The notes under the pieces were generated by a model. That model saw only the letters and a list, made by a program, of their open reading frames with translations, did no database searches and was not told the DNA's origin. A stretch of 64,000 bases of DNA from a virus: IMG/VR virus record IMGVR_UViG_3300042691_019112, positions 1 through 64,000 of that record. One strand, written 5' to 3'. The position numbers and the translations under genes were made by a program. This document shows positions 29,883-39,897 of the stretch, one piece after another; positions within the stretch are counted from its first letter, which is position 1; every line of letters starts with the position of its first letter.

Positions 29883-32800
29883 TTATCGCCTCTTACGAAG
29901 CAGCTCCATCTCGTCAATAGCGAAGTCCTCACTATCAAACCCAGCAGCCTCCGCAGCATCAGGGTTCCTATTCATGCTCACCCTAAAGTGCGCACGCTTC
30001 CTCGCATCAGCCTTAACGCCCTTCAACACCTTACCCACGTAGTTCTCCTTAATCATATCAGGCGTAATCTCAAAGTCTAAGTCAAACAGCTTCTTCTCCA
30101 TCTCCGCATACTTAGCCCTACTCGCCTCATCCTTAAACACAGGGATACCATCCTCAACCCTATCCAGCTTCTTACGTAGCTTATACACCTCGCCAAAAGC
30201 CTCTATCAACTCCACATGAGGTACTAATCCCTCTCTTGTATAGTCCGCACTTAGCTTCTTATACAGCTCATACTCCGTATCGTTCATAGGGCGCGATTCC
30301 ATAGTGTTGTAGTTCACGATACCTACTTCCGGCACTTTCGGCACTCCCACGCTAACACCTGCTTCGGTAAAAGCCTTATACAACCTACCTACTACCGACG
30401 TATCTTCTTCCATCGTTTCAAACGGCAACACCGCCTGCTTCTCGGTTATAGGCATACCCAAGCTGTTATACACCACCCCATACTCACCCCTGATAACAGG
30501 TATCGTAGTACCAACACGCATGAGGCTATTCTTCAACCCTGCCTCCAGTCCACCGTAATCCTTAGACCTCGACAGGTTGCCTCTTTTAGGCTCTTCTACC
30601 ATCTCGTAGAACTGCCTCATGCCTTGCTGCCATAACCCCGAACCGACAGGCGTTAAGGTCATCACCTTGCGGATAGTGGATTCGGTAAGTTCTTGCGGTA
30701 TGCTCCTGCCTTTTGTTGTAACTACCGCAGGGTTAATCAAACCTACAAGGCCGACCATATTACCCCACCATGTACCATCGTTGATATATTTGGCAAGTCG
30801 GCTTAAAACAAGCATGGCAACATTCTCACCCTCCTTAGCTCCATATCGCTTGTAATCCATAAGACCCCCATAGAAAGCTAAAATGGGAGCAATAGGCCAG
30901 TCTTTGTAGCTGATACGGGTATCGCCAATCTTCACCGAGTACTCCATATATCCCGGTATCTCCCTGTTCTTGTTGTAGTCGTAAGTACCGCCAGCCGTAA
31001 TCTCCATCGTCTGCTCTTCATCCTCTCCGTTGTCGAACATCATCAAGGCCATTATCAAAGCTGTACCCATCATACCTTTGGCTAACACCTCATACCTTTC
31101 GTAGCCTGCCATCTCCTTAGAGTATTTAGCGAAGGGGCTTCCTGCATTAGCCTTCTTGCCTAAGCCACCGATAACGGACGTTTCACCCATGATACCACGG
31201 ACTAACCCCCAAGGCGTTGCGTCTATCTGTTGGTTAAGCACGTTGATAGGTATGTTAACGAAAGGAATGATATACTTGAGCAAAGGTATCTTAGCCCTCC
31301 ACCTGTTAAGCCACCTTGATAGCAGCCCTAATGTGCCTTCGGGTACGTAGTTATAGGTGAGCATTGCACCTTGCCTGCTTGCGTCGGCTAACATACCTGC
31401 ATCACCCATCCTCTCCCTGAAAGCCTGCATATACTCACGTTGCAACTGCTTCATCTTAACCTTCCCAATAGTCTTACCTTGAGCTGCAAGGTCTTTTTGC
31501 GCCTCCGCTAAGAACTTGGCCATATTGGGTTGGTCGTTGAATAGGTAGTTCTCTTGGGCGTATTGCATCACCTCTTTAGATGTAACCTTACCACCGCCTT
31601 TCCTCTCTTTGACCGCTTGGTATGCAGCAATAACAGCGTCGGTGTATAAAGCACTCTCCCTGCCTGCACCAAAGAAGAGAACGTCGGTAGCGGCTAAAAG
31701 CCGTGGCATATACTTAGCGACAGGATATGTTCCTGCTGTTGCCACCCTAAGTACTGCATTACCTACCTTTTTCCACGCTTCTGCATCACCACTAACAGGC
31801 ATCATGTCCATAACCTCCTTGAAGCTCTTGCGCTCGATAAGCCTACGTGGCTCAACACCAAAGCCTCGGTCGTACTGCTTACCGCTAACAATAACATCCT
31901 TAGCGTGTTCCAAGTTATTAGCAACACCCTGTATAAAGCCTACCAACCCTTGTGAAGCAAGTTTGAAATCCTTAGTGTTATAAAGCAGGTAGAAAAATGC
32001 GGGAAACTGCTTAGTAAGCGTATTATACACAAGGCCAAAGGCGTTACGTGCCGACGTGCTAAAGCCTGACAGCATACTACCAAACCACACGTCCTCTAAG
32101 TACTGCATAACGGTATCGCCACCAGTACTGTTAGCCACGTAGTCGGCCATATCCTGCAAAGCCTGCGTCCGCTCACCCTCCGTCTTGGCCTCATCAATAG
32201 CCTTCCTGTAATCCGTAACCTTAGTGTCGAAGTCGGAAGGTAACTCCGTGCCTATAACCTCACCCAAAGCATTCTTCACGGCTTTGTCAACCGGATAACC
32301 CTTCTTGATAAGGTCTAACAGCTTGGCCGATATAGCCTCTCTCTCTTCTTTGGTTAGTGGCGTACCATCAACTCTCGCCTTGGCCAGCTTATTGATAATC
32401 GCCTCAACCGCTTTCTTCTTGGCATCTTCGACCTTCTTGTTTACATAGTCGTCGATAGCCCTTGCGATACTGTTGGCTTGCTCTTGAGTGAGGCCATCAA
32501 TATCGGAATGTAGTTGCTGGGCTAAGGTCTTTCCGATAAGGTTGTTAGGGTTATGCTCTTGCACCACCTTACGTACCTGCACCCTCAAGTCGCTAAGCGT
32601 CCGCTTGACAAAAGCCTCTTTCTCCTTCTCCGTTAGGTTGTCGATGTTCTTAGCTTCGTCTATCTCCGCTTGCTTCACGTCAGATAGCATCTCTTCAATC
32701 TTAGCGCGGAAGTCGTCGCTTTGTTTGTCGGTGAAGGTCTTAGCTTCTTCGGGACTTAGCGTGTTTATAGCGGCTTTGTTCGCGGCTTCCATAGCCTTGT

Positions 32801-35800
32801 TTACCGCTTGAGCGAAGGAAGCACCGCCTTTAACCGCTACGATAGCTGCGTCTATACCTGCATTCCACACCAATACGAAAACGCCTCCCGAATACATCTT
32901 ACCGCTAACGTCGGCTTTCAGCTTCTCCAGCTTCTCGATAGCCTTATTACGCACTTTTTTTATCGCCTCTGCGCGTGTTTTAGCTATCGCCTTCTCGTTG
33001 CCTTCGGAAGCCCTACGACTGTTGCCTTGCATCTGATTGAAGGCTACCTCCATCGCTGCTTCTACGGGCTTGGACGTTACCGCCTCCCTACGTGCATTCT
33101 TGACTGCCGTGTCGTATTCGGCAACCACATCTACAATGCGATTCCTTGCTTTCTCCCACCGCTTCATGACGATAGAGTGGGCTATCTGACGCATGGAAGC
33201 ACTTGCGGTAGATGCAGGCATCAACTCTAAGAAGCGAAGGAAGCTAGTAGCCTGACCAAAGTCTGTACCCCTCGTTCCGATATAAGCAAGCACTTCGTCG
33301 CGCTGTTCGATGTACTTATCCTTTTTTGATGGATCTGTTTCCTGCTCCGCAAGTTGGTTGAGGTGCGACGCATACATGATGGACAAGGCCATCTTGACTG
33401 CTGGGTGAACGCTGTTGTCGCGGCTTATCAATACCGCTACCGCGTCGGGGTTGTTAAGTTCCGCCCATATAGCCTTGGCATCAGCTATCAGTTTCTCGTC
33501 GGGGTAAGTGTCGTATAACAAGATGTCACGACCATGCTTGTCTTCAATCTTGGTTATGCTGTCCTTAACACCTTGTGGAAGGTTCTTGATGAAGCCCCTC
33601 TCTTTCTTCTTTCCAGTAGGACCAAACCTTGTAGCATCGAAGTCGTCATCGTCTGATTCAGGTTCGGGCTTAGGTTCGGGTTCAGGCTTAGGGTTGGAAG
33701 CGTCGTAGTATTCCGCAAGCATATCTTCCGTTGGATTCTCGTTGTCGTCGTCCATGAAGTGCTGCGCGGCTTTGTATATACGCCTCATAGCGTCGTTCAT
33801 GCCTTTGTTCCGCTCTTTGAGGTACTGCTCAAGGTCGGATAAAGTGCGGATAGTGCCGTTCTTGATTAGGCGAATGAGGGCTTTGAGTGCGGCAATATCG
33901 GCTTTGGCTTGCTGGTATGGGTCGGATATGATGCCCATATTCTGAAAACCTTTGAAGTAGTCGCGCAACGCTTGCTTATCCGCTTCAATCTGCTTGTCGA
34001 TAGGCATATCTAAATACTTCTGCGCCTTCATTAGATTGTCCATATAGGACTTGAAGGCAGCAACAAACTTATCATTCAGTTCGGCAATGGTATTGTTAAC
34101 GATGGTTTCAGCTAACAAAGGGGTTGTACCTCTAACCTCCTCTGCTCTTTTATATGCTTCATCTAACGCTTTAGATTCATATTCTGGCATCTTACCCACC
34201 ATATCAATAGCATCGAAGGTGAGTTTATCTTTAATGAAAGCCGCGTATTTATCCTTCTCCTTTTGGTCGAGTTCAATATCGGTAAAAGCACTATTGAAGT
34301 TTCGTATCGCATTACTTACGGCATCATCAAACAGCTTAATCAACTTTCCTGCTGCTTCTTGCGCCCCTTTGTCTTTGTTCGCCTTAGCCTGCTCAAGCAT
34401 CTTCTTGGCCTGCTCAACGTTGGCTTTATTAGCCACAAAGTCGGCAATAACGCCTAAGTCGAAATAGGGTGCAGGGAGTGTACGTAGTGAGGTTATGGCG
34501 GATTTGGTGCGCACACCACCCTCCACGCTTTTAGGCATGGCGTTAACCATCTTCAAGGCTTCGTTAGGGTCGGACAAGTTCAAGTCGTAAACGCTATTGC
34601 CTACCTTAACCGTTATTAAAACACCTTTTTGATGATATTCATCAAGGTCGTCACGGAATTTGTATCCAGAAACGTATGTCTTAACTCTATCAATAGCCTT
34701 AGCGTCTAATCCTGCATCGCGTAACGCTTGGGCTGCTGCTTCGTAATCATCAATCCTTATGTAGCCATTCTCTTTCTTGCTATCAGGAAACTTCTCATGC
34801 AGGATAGCCACCGCCTTACGCACCGCCTCCTGCACCGCCTCCGTGATAGCCTTGTTCTTAGCCTTGGCCTCCTTGGCGGTAATCTTCGCTAACGTGCCGC
34901 CTAACTCTTTGGCTGCCTCTGCTTGGGCGACCGCTTCGTCGATAAGTCGGTCTGCTCCTGCGATAACTTCATTGAGTTCAACTTCGTCTGCGCTGTCAGC
35001 CTTGCTCTCAAGGCTCTCAACAATACGTGTTCTTCCATCGGTTACTTTTTCTTTGGTTTTGCTTTTACCTTTTCCGGCAGTTTTTTTAGGTTCTGCTTGG
35101 GGTGTTCCTCCCTCCACCTTTTCGCCATCTCTGGCTTGTTGGCCTGCATCCACGCCAACTGCTTCTTGCTTCTGAACGGCATTTATATTTTTTGGTTTGG
35201 TTAAATCATCTCCTTTGAACATAGAAGAGTAAATAGAGCGCATCTCATCGTTGAGCTTAATATCTATTTCGCTATCTACGATTCCATTGTAAATACTTGT
35301 AAGCCATTGCTTAAACTTTTCAAAAACCTTATTTAGTTCAGATATTGGAGAATTACCCTCTGATAAATACTTCTCAAATCCCCTTGCAAAGTATTCACTT
35401 GCTTCTGTGTTCCACTCTTTCGTTCCTGCGTTTCTTAATACAACAGACTTTTCAGTATCAGTGAGGTAGTGTTCAAATACATGAGCCAACTCATGAAGAG
35501 GAGTGGAAACATTTGGACTTGTGAGTGCATAGATTGTAGCTTGTCCATCCATAGCTATCATCATTGCACCTTTAGCACTTACAGCATCTCTTTGAAATCT
35601 TATTGCATCTTCTATGGTTACTGCATTTTCATCAAATACTACATAATTGAAGCCTTTTTTATCGCTATTCGATGCGCTTATTGCTCTTGCTACACTATCG
35701 GTAGGATACTTTATGCCATCTATTCCTGCGCGAAGAAGAAATAGAGATGCTTCCTTTTGGCTTCCATATATGCTTTCTAATAACCTATAAACCTGCTTTC

Positions 35801-36725
35801 CTTCACTATCATAGCTATCTTCTGTTGCAGATTTAATTTGCTTATACCCAAATGAATCAACCTTGCGTTCCGCCTGTAATTGTTTTATTATTTTTTCCTG
35901 TTGGTCTTTAGAGAAAGGTTTATTCCATTCTAACCAACTGTATTGTTCAGGCGTTTTCCCTTTGTGAATTGCGACTTTATACAGATTGCGCTTAGGAGTT
36001 ACTTTTACATTAGTTGCGTTACTTATCAATAAAGAATCCTCCTTAGTGATGTAACCACCATCAAGAGCTTTCTCAATAGCCCTTTCTGTAAATGCACTTT
36101 TATTTAATGGCTGACCTGGAACATAGCTTTGGTACATAGAAATCCATCCCTTTAGCGTTCCGTCTGGTATTTCTACTCCATCTATTTCTATATCGTACTC
36201 TCTCGCCAATTCATCAGCATAACCTTTGGCTATACTTTCTACATCTGTAAAATATAACCCCCAACCAAACATTTGTGCGCCTTCTCCGGCACCCATGTAT
36301 TTGGTTGAAAACTTATCAAACATATAAGGGCTTCCATGCCAAGCATCTACTTGCATTTTTACGCCTTTTGGTAAGTCTTGTAATGTTGATTTCTCAAACT
36401 TTAGCTTACTATATATTTCAGACTTAGGAACGCCTGCACGCTTAGCCATTGCTCCTATCATTTTATCCATAGCGATAGCTGATGCTAAAGATTCAACCCT
36501 ATTAAGTCCAAATAATACTCTATTTGCGTTATACAAATCGCGCATATTTTGAACAGAAGTAGATGTCTTAGATGCTAAAAAGGTAATATCTACCTCTTGC
36601 TTCTGAACGGCATCTTTACTCTTTTTAGCTTTCCAAAACTCTGGGTTATTCAACAAATAAAGCCGCATCTCGTCATACGATAGCGGCTTGTCACTCCCTT
36701 CAATAAAAAACTCGCAAGCCTTCAT
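29883..36725 (-). CDS. Giant polyvalent virion protein, 2280 aa (ADP-ribosyltransferase + zincin + LPD-type C-terminus)
   Basis: Order: a 40-residue leader; an ADP-ribosyltransferase-like domain from about 125 (DAWHGSPYMFDKFSTKYMGA, then GEGAQMFGWGLYF); a zinc-metallopeptidase motif HELAH at about 410-414; a long helical Ala/Lys/Glu-rich body (about 520-1500); and a C-terminal part with hydrophobic segments (KIPLLKYIIPFVNIPINVL) like polyvalent-protein LPD38-type regions. Such proteins are packaged and injected with phage DNA. Residues about 44-519 are AT-rich and bounded in frame by 19-bp repeats. It starts within the ferritin stop (TAATG). Injection and enzymatic activity are inferred. Confidence 0.85.
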   Translation of the reverse strand: MKACEFFIEGSDKPLSYDEMRLYLLNNPEFWKAKKSKDAVQKQEVDITFLASKTSTSVQNMRDLYNANRVLFGLNRVESLASAIAMDKMIGAMAKRAGVPKSEIYSKLKFEKSTLQDLPKGVKMQVDAWHGSPYMFDKFSTKYMGAGEGAQMFGWGLYFTDVESIAKGYADELAREYDIEIDGVEIPDGTLKGWISMYQSYVPGQPLNKSAFTERAIEKALDGGYITKEDSLLISNATNVKVTPKRNLYKVAIHKGKTPEQYSWLEWNKPFSKDQQEKIIKQLQAERKVDSFGYKQIKSATEDSYDSEGKQVYRLLESIYGSQKEASLFLLRAGIDGIKYPTDSVARAISASNSDKKGFNYVVFDENAVTIEDAIRFQRDAVSAKGAMMIAMDGQATIYALTSPNVSTPLHELAHVFEHYLTDTEKSVVLRNAGTKEWNTEASEYFARGFEKYLSEGNSPISELNKVFEKFKQWLTSIYNGIVDSEIDIKLNDEMRSIYSSMFKGDDLTKPKNINAVQKQEAVGVDAGQQARDGEKVEGGTPQAEPKKTAGKGKSKTKEKVTDGRTRIVESLESKADSADEVELNEVIAGADRLIDEAVAQAEAAKELGGTLAKITAKEAKAKNKAITEAVQEAVRKAVAILHEKFPDSKKENGYIRIDDYEAAAQALRDAGLDAKAIDRVKTYVSGYKFRDDLDEYHQKGVLITVKVGNSVYDLNLSDPNEALKMVNAMPKSVEGGVRTKSAITSLRTLPAPYFDLGVIADFVANKANVEQAKKMLEQAKANKDKGAQEAAGKLIKLFDDAVSNAIRNFNSAFTDIELDQKEKDKYAAFIKDKLTFDAIDMVGKMPEYESKALDEAYKRAEEVRGTTPLLAETIVNNTIAELNDKFVAAFKSYMDNLMKAQKYLDMPIDKQIEADKQALRDYFKGFQNMGIISDPYQQAKADIAALKALIRLIKNGTIRTLSDLEQYLKERNKGMNDAMRRIYKAAQHFMDDDNENPTEDMLAEYYDASNPKPEPEPKPEPESDDDDFDATRFGPTGKKKERGFIKNLPQGVKDSITKIEDKHGRDILLYDTYPDEKLIADAKAIWAELNNPDAVAVLISRDNSVHPAVKMALSIMYASHLNQLAEQETDPSKKDKYIEQRDEVLAYIGTRGTDFGQATSFLRFLELMPASTASASMRQIAHSIVMKRWEKARNRIVDVVAEYDTAVKNARREAVTSKPVEAAMEVAFNQMQGNSRRASEGNEKAIAKTRAEAIKKVRNKAIEKLEKLKADVSGKMYSGGVFVLVWNAGIDAAIVAVKGGASFAQAVNKAMEAANKAAINTLSPEEAKTFTDKQSDDFRAKIEEMLSDVKQAEIDEAKNIDNLTEKEKEAFVKRTLSDLRVQVRKVVQEHNPNNLIGKTLAQQLHSDIDGLTQEQANSIARAIDDYVNKKVEDAKKKAVEAIINKLAKARVDGTPLTKEEREAISAKLLDLIKKGYPVDKAVKNALGEVIGTELPSDFDTKVTDYRKAIDEAKTEGERTQALQDMADYVANSTGGDTVMQYLEDVWFGSMLSGFSTSARNAFGLVYNTLTKQFPAFFYLLYNTKDFKLASQGLVGFIQGVANNLEHAKDVIVSGKQYDRGFGVEPRRLIERKSFKEVMDMMPVSGDAEAWKKVGNAVLRVATAGTYPVAKYMPRLLAATDVLFFGAGRESALYTDAVIAAYQAVKERKGGGKVTSKEVMQYAQENYLFNDQPNMAKFLAEAQKDLAAQGKTIGKVKMKQLQREYMQAFRERMGDAGMLADASRQGAMLTYNYVPEGTLGLLSRWLNRWRAKIPLLKYIIPFVNIPINVLNQQIDATPWGLVRGIMGETSVIGGLGKKANAGSPFAKYSKEMAGYERYEVLAKGMMGTALIMALMMFDNGEDEEQTMEITAGGTYDYNKNREIPGYMEYSVKIGDTRISYKDWPIAPILAFYGGLMDYKRYGAKEGENVAMLVLSRLAKYINDGTWWGNMVGLVGLINPAVVTTKGRSIPQELTESTIRKVMTLTPVGSGLWQQGMRQFYEMVEEPKRGNLSRSKDYGGLEAGLKNSLMRVGTTIPVIRGEYGVVYNSLGMPITEKQAVLPFETMEEDTSVVGRLYKAFTEAGVSVGVPKVPEVGIVNYNTMESRPMNDTEYELYKKLSADYTREGLVPHVELIEAFGEVYKLRKKLDRVEDGIPVFKDEASRAKYAEMEKKLFDLDFEITPDMIKENYVGKVLKGVKADARKRAHFRVSMNRNPDAAEAAGFDSEDFAIDEMELLRKRR
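35164..35182. repeat. 19-bp direct repeat, copy 1 (TCTTGCTTCTGAACGGCAT)
   Basis: Identical to 36595-36613; the spacing is 1431 bp, exactly 477 codons. Both code for AVQKQE on the minus strand. The two copies bound the AT-rich ART/zincin module. Confidence 0.9.
36595..36613. repeat. 19-bp direct repeat, copy 2
   Basis: See 35164-35182. Lies near the 5' end of the 2280-aa gene (codons about 38-44). Confidence 0.9.
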
Positions 36726-37207
36726 TATCCTTTAAGGTATTCGTCAAACAAAATAACACCCTCCTTACCACTCGCAATACTCAACCTGCTGATAAGGTCT
36801 CCATACTCACCCACACTCTCCCTCTGCTTCTCTACAAACCACAATACAGCCTGCTTCACCGATACCGACGATTCATCCCATATCTTCTCATACAGGCGAA
36901 GTAAGTCTAACTCCATGTCGTAGGCATCTTGTAAGATACCCATAAGTTCCTCGGATTCAAACTCAACCTCTTCAATCATAGGCATCTCGGCTTCGTCGCC
37001 AAAGTCGTTCATCACGTCGCGTAACCGCTTGTAGTGGTCAATCTCCTGCGCTGCCTCTTGTTCAAAGAAGGCTTGCGCACCGAAGAGGCCGTGCTTTTGG
37101 GTACACGATGCAGCGTACAGGTAGAAGTGGGAAGCGTACAGCTCGGATTGTACGGCTCGGTTTAGGGCTTTGCGCTCCTTGTCTGTGAGTAATGATTTTA
37201 TGGACAT
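36725..37207 (-). CDS. Ferritin (non-haem, FtnA-like)
   Basis: Stores and oxidises iron in a 24-subunit cage in known families. 160 aa, with the four-helix pattern and ferroxidase ligands Glu22 (QSELYASHFY), Glu55 and His58 (AAQEIDHYKRL), Glu99 (YDMELDLLRLYE), Gln128 and Glu130 (FVEKQRE); the C-terminal ILFDEYLKG resembles bacterial FtnA ends. It overlaps the 899-aa internal virion protein gene by 10 nt and the 2280-aa gene by 1 nt, so it is co-translated with virion cargo. Whether the ferritin is packaged is unknown. Confidence 0.92.
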   Translation of the reverse strand: MSIKSLLTDKERKALNRAVQSELYASHFYLYAASCTQKHGLFGAQAFFEQEAAQEIDHYKRLRDVMNDFGDEAEMPMIEEVEFESEELMGILQDAYDMELDLLRLYEKIWDESSVSVKQAVLWFVEKQRESVGEYGDLISRLSIASGKEGVILFDEYLKG

Positions 37208-39897
37208 TGCTTGCGTATTTTACCCTCCTTTTCCAAGGCGGTTATTATGGATTCAAATTTAGCGGTTATGCGTGTCATGTCGGCTACTACGTCTTTGCCC
37301 ACCCTTTCGGATAGAGCTTGCCTCGCCTTTCGCCCTGCTTGACCTTTGGCTTCGATAGCGGCAAAGTCGGCAGCGGTTACTTGCCCTTGGGCTTCTTGGG
37401 GACGCAGTTCGGGACTTTCTTGCCGCCCTTGGTCTTGCTGCCCACCATCTCGTAACCCTTCCAACAAGGGTTCTTCGTTTGCTTTTTCATCGGTATTTGG
37501 TTTATTCTTTTGCTTTTCAAAATTGCTTCTTATTGCTTGGTAAAATCCAGCTCTTGTACTTTCTGGAACATAAGAAATAAGCACATTTTCTAAATAAGAG
37601 TTTGCCCTTATTTCCCCTCTCTCTTCTTTGGTTTCTATCCATCCTTCAATAAGCTGACTTCTTACATCGTCATTGCTTTCAGGAAACCTCCTTTTGAAAT
37701 AAGATTCTATTTCATCAATCAAGTAGTCGGCATACTCATTGCCGGTGTGCTTTTGATTAATTTGACCTGATTCCTCTTTTGTATCAATTTTTACCTCGAC
37801 AGGCAACTCTACCTTTTCTGCTTTGTCTTGTTTTGATGCTTCGTAGTCATCAATACTTCTTTGTATGGCATCTCTTTCGGCAATAGCGTTTTCATATTCT
37901 TTTTTAGCCTTTCCAACCAAACCTTTTTTGCCCATTTGCATTTTTAGGGCGTTTATAGTAAAGTCAAGAGTTGCTCTTTTTGCGTAAAGTTCTGCTACCT
38001 CTTTAGGCATCGCTTCCGCCTTCGCCTCGGTAACAGGGGCTTCTGCTTGCGGTGTTACCACCTCAACAGGGGTTTCTGCCACGGGTGCTTCTACAACAGG
38101 TGTTTCTACAACAGGTGTTTCTACAACAGGTGTTTCTACAACAGGCTCAACAGGTGTAACAACAGGCTCTTCTTCAACAGCAGGTAGGTCGTCCGCAATA
38201 CCAAGCAAGTCGTCATCACCAACAGCTACATCTTCCTCGGTAGCCACAACAGGTGTAACAACAGTAGGCGTACTCGCTATCCGCTTCAACTCCGCCTCTA
38301 TCTCCTTCTTGCGCTTCTCGATACCTTTCTTCTTAGCCGTATTCGCCTCTTTCAGCAAGCCCAACTTGTCCGCCTTAGTGACCTTATCCAACTGCGCCAC
38401 CTCGTCCGCAATATCTTCCAACTGCTCGATAAGCGGCTGCATAAGCCCTAACTGCCCTTCGTCGAAAGCACCAACACTTTTGTACCCCTCCAATGTTTCC
38501 TTAGCCCTCTTCTGCGCCTCGGTAAGCGGTAACTCCTCTGTCACCTCGGTAGCCACCACATTATCCTGCGACAGGTCATCAGCTAAAGCGGTGAGCGCAT
38601 CTTCCGCCTCGTCGGTAGCTTGGGTCATGGCAGCCATAGGCGTATCGTCAACAGGCGGTGTTGTAGGCGGTACATTATCCAATGGATTAGCAGGTGGTGC
38701 ATCCGGCGGAACGAAAGCCGCTTGTCTTTCCTCGGTAGTGGCAATAGTAGGAACAGGGTCTATGTCGTCCCTCGTGTCTATACCTTGAATACCACCAAAG
38801 ATACCACCACCGATAGCACCTCCTAAGAAAGCCTCTCCTGCACGCGAAAGCACCTCGCCAGTAACATCGTCAATAGTACCACTTGGGTCAAACGTCCTAC
38901 TGCCCGTAGCGGCATCGAAAGCCAACTGCGTACCCGACTGTCCTAACGATGTAAGACCTTCTTCTGTTCCTTCTCTAACTACGCCTTGAGCGATACCAAC
39001 GCCTCTCTTAGCAGCTAAGGCAGCAATCTTGCCCATGACAGCCTTAACGCCTTGCTCTACACCTTCTTTGCCGTACTTCTTAGCCGCCTCTTTTACCTCT
39101 CTCGAAATCCACGACTTGGGTATCTTGGTCAAAGCGTCAAGACCTAAACTTTCGGCAGCAGCCTCGATACTACCCATGATAGTACCATAAGCGGTTGCTT
39201 GGTTATCGGTAAGTCCTAACTCTCTACCCATAGCGTAATTGTCGGATAGCGAAGAAGCGAAGTATGTACCTCCTAATGCAGCAGCAGAAGCCCCACCCGT
39301 AACAGGTGCGGTGATAGCGGCAATAGCGGTAGGTAATATCTGCGCGGTTGCAGCCGTCCATGCGTCTAAGTCGGAAGGGTCGCGAAATACGTCAGTAGCG
39401 GACTTAGCGGACAACTTGGGAAAATCTTGTTTCAATTCCTTTTGCTGCGCCCTTGTTTCGTCGGCCATGCCCATGCGTGCCACCTCTCCCATCATACGAC
39501 CTTGCTCGGTAAATGGGTTCATGTAGGTCTGCATCTGTTCAAAGCCCCTTACAGCACTTTCGCCCATTTCTTTGAGGCTTCTACCCATGTAATCCAACCT
39601 GCCCTCCTTCTTGGTAATATCAGGCATCGTACCTGTGGGTACGGTAGAAGGCTTAGGCAAGCCCCTCTCCTCCGCTTGCGCTTCGATAGCACCCAAAGCA
39701 CCACGCATCTGTGTAGGCTTAGGCGGTGCAAGGCTCACCTTGGGTTGTGGTGCGGCATCTTGAGGTTCTAATGAAAGTTCGGGGTCTTTCTTGACCGCGA
39801 AGTCAACAAACTCTCTAATGCGTGTATCGTCAAGCCCATCCGCTTTCATCTTGCGGATAGCATCAAATAACTTCTGCTGCTTAGGTGTGTAACCCAT
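37198..39897 (-). CDS. Large internal virion/ejection protein, 899 aa
   Basis: The N-terminal 30 residues (KQQKLFDAIRKMKADGLDDT) form a small helical domain; about 175-375 is Gly/Ala-rich with amphipathic, membrane-active-looking segments (ITAPVTGGASAAALGGTYFA, GEAFLGGAIGGGIFGGI), common in phage ejection proteins. Then comes an acidic Pro/Thr/Val linker with VVETP repeats, an AT-richer coiled-coil part (37.5-38.0 kb) and a C-terminal helical domain. Probably packaged in the head or tail and injected. Starts one base inside the next gene's stop (TAATG). Confidence 0.75.
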   Translation of the reverse strand: MGYTPKQQKLFDAIRKMKADGLDDTRIREFVDFAVKKDPELSLEPQDAAPQPKVSLAPPKPTQMRGALGAIEAQAEERGLPKPSTVPTGTMPDITKKEGRLDYMGRSLKEMGESAVRGFEQMQTYMNPFTEQGRMMGEVARMGMADETRAQQKELKQDFPKLSAKSATDVFRDPSDLDAWTAATAQILPTAIAAITAPVTGGASAAALGGTYFASSLSDNYAMGRELGLTDNQATAYGTIMGSIEAAAESLGLDALTKIPKSWISREVKEAAKKYGKEGVEQGVKAVMGKIAALAAKRGVGIAQGVVREGTEEGLTSLGQSGTQLAFDAATGSRTFDPSGTIDDVTGEVLSRAGEAFLGGAIGGGIFGGIQGIDTRDDIDPVPTIATTEERQAAFVPPDAPPANPLDNVPPTTPPVDDTPMAAMTQATDEAEDALTALADDLSQDNVVATEVTEELPLTEAQKRAKETLEGYKSVGAFDEGQLGLMQPLIEQLEDIADEVAQLDKVTKADKLGLLKEANTAKKKGIEKRKKEIEAELKRIASTPTVVTPVVATEEDVAVGDDDLLGIADDLPAVEEEPVVTPVEPVVETPVVETPVVETPVVEAPVAETPVEVVTPQAEAPVTEAKAEAMPKEVAELYAKRATLDFTINALKMQMGKKGLVGKAKKEYENAIAERDAIQRSIDDYEASKQDKAEKVELPVEVKIDTKEESGQINQKHTGNEYADYLIDEIESYFKRRFPESNDDVRSQLIEGWIETKEERGEIRANSYLENVLISYVPESTRAGFYQAIRSNFEKQKNKPNTDEKANEEPLLEGLRDGGQQDQGRQESPELRPQEAQGQVTAADFAAIEAKGQAGRKARQALSERVGKDVVADMTRITAKFESIITALEKEGKIRKQCP
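38091..38150. repeat. 15-bp tandem repeats coding VVETP
   Basis: Four units of CTACAACAGGTGTTT (last degenerate). In-frame unit of five codons, so linker length may vary between phage isolates. Confidence 0.8.

Noticed and set aside
29883-36725. Virion RNA polymerase as in crAss-like phages
   Set aside because: No DxDGD or palm-type motif seen; ART, zincin and LPD-type parts explain the protein better.
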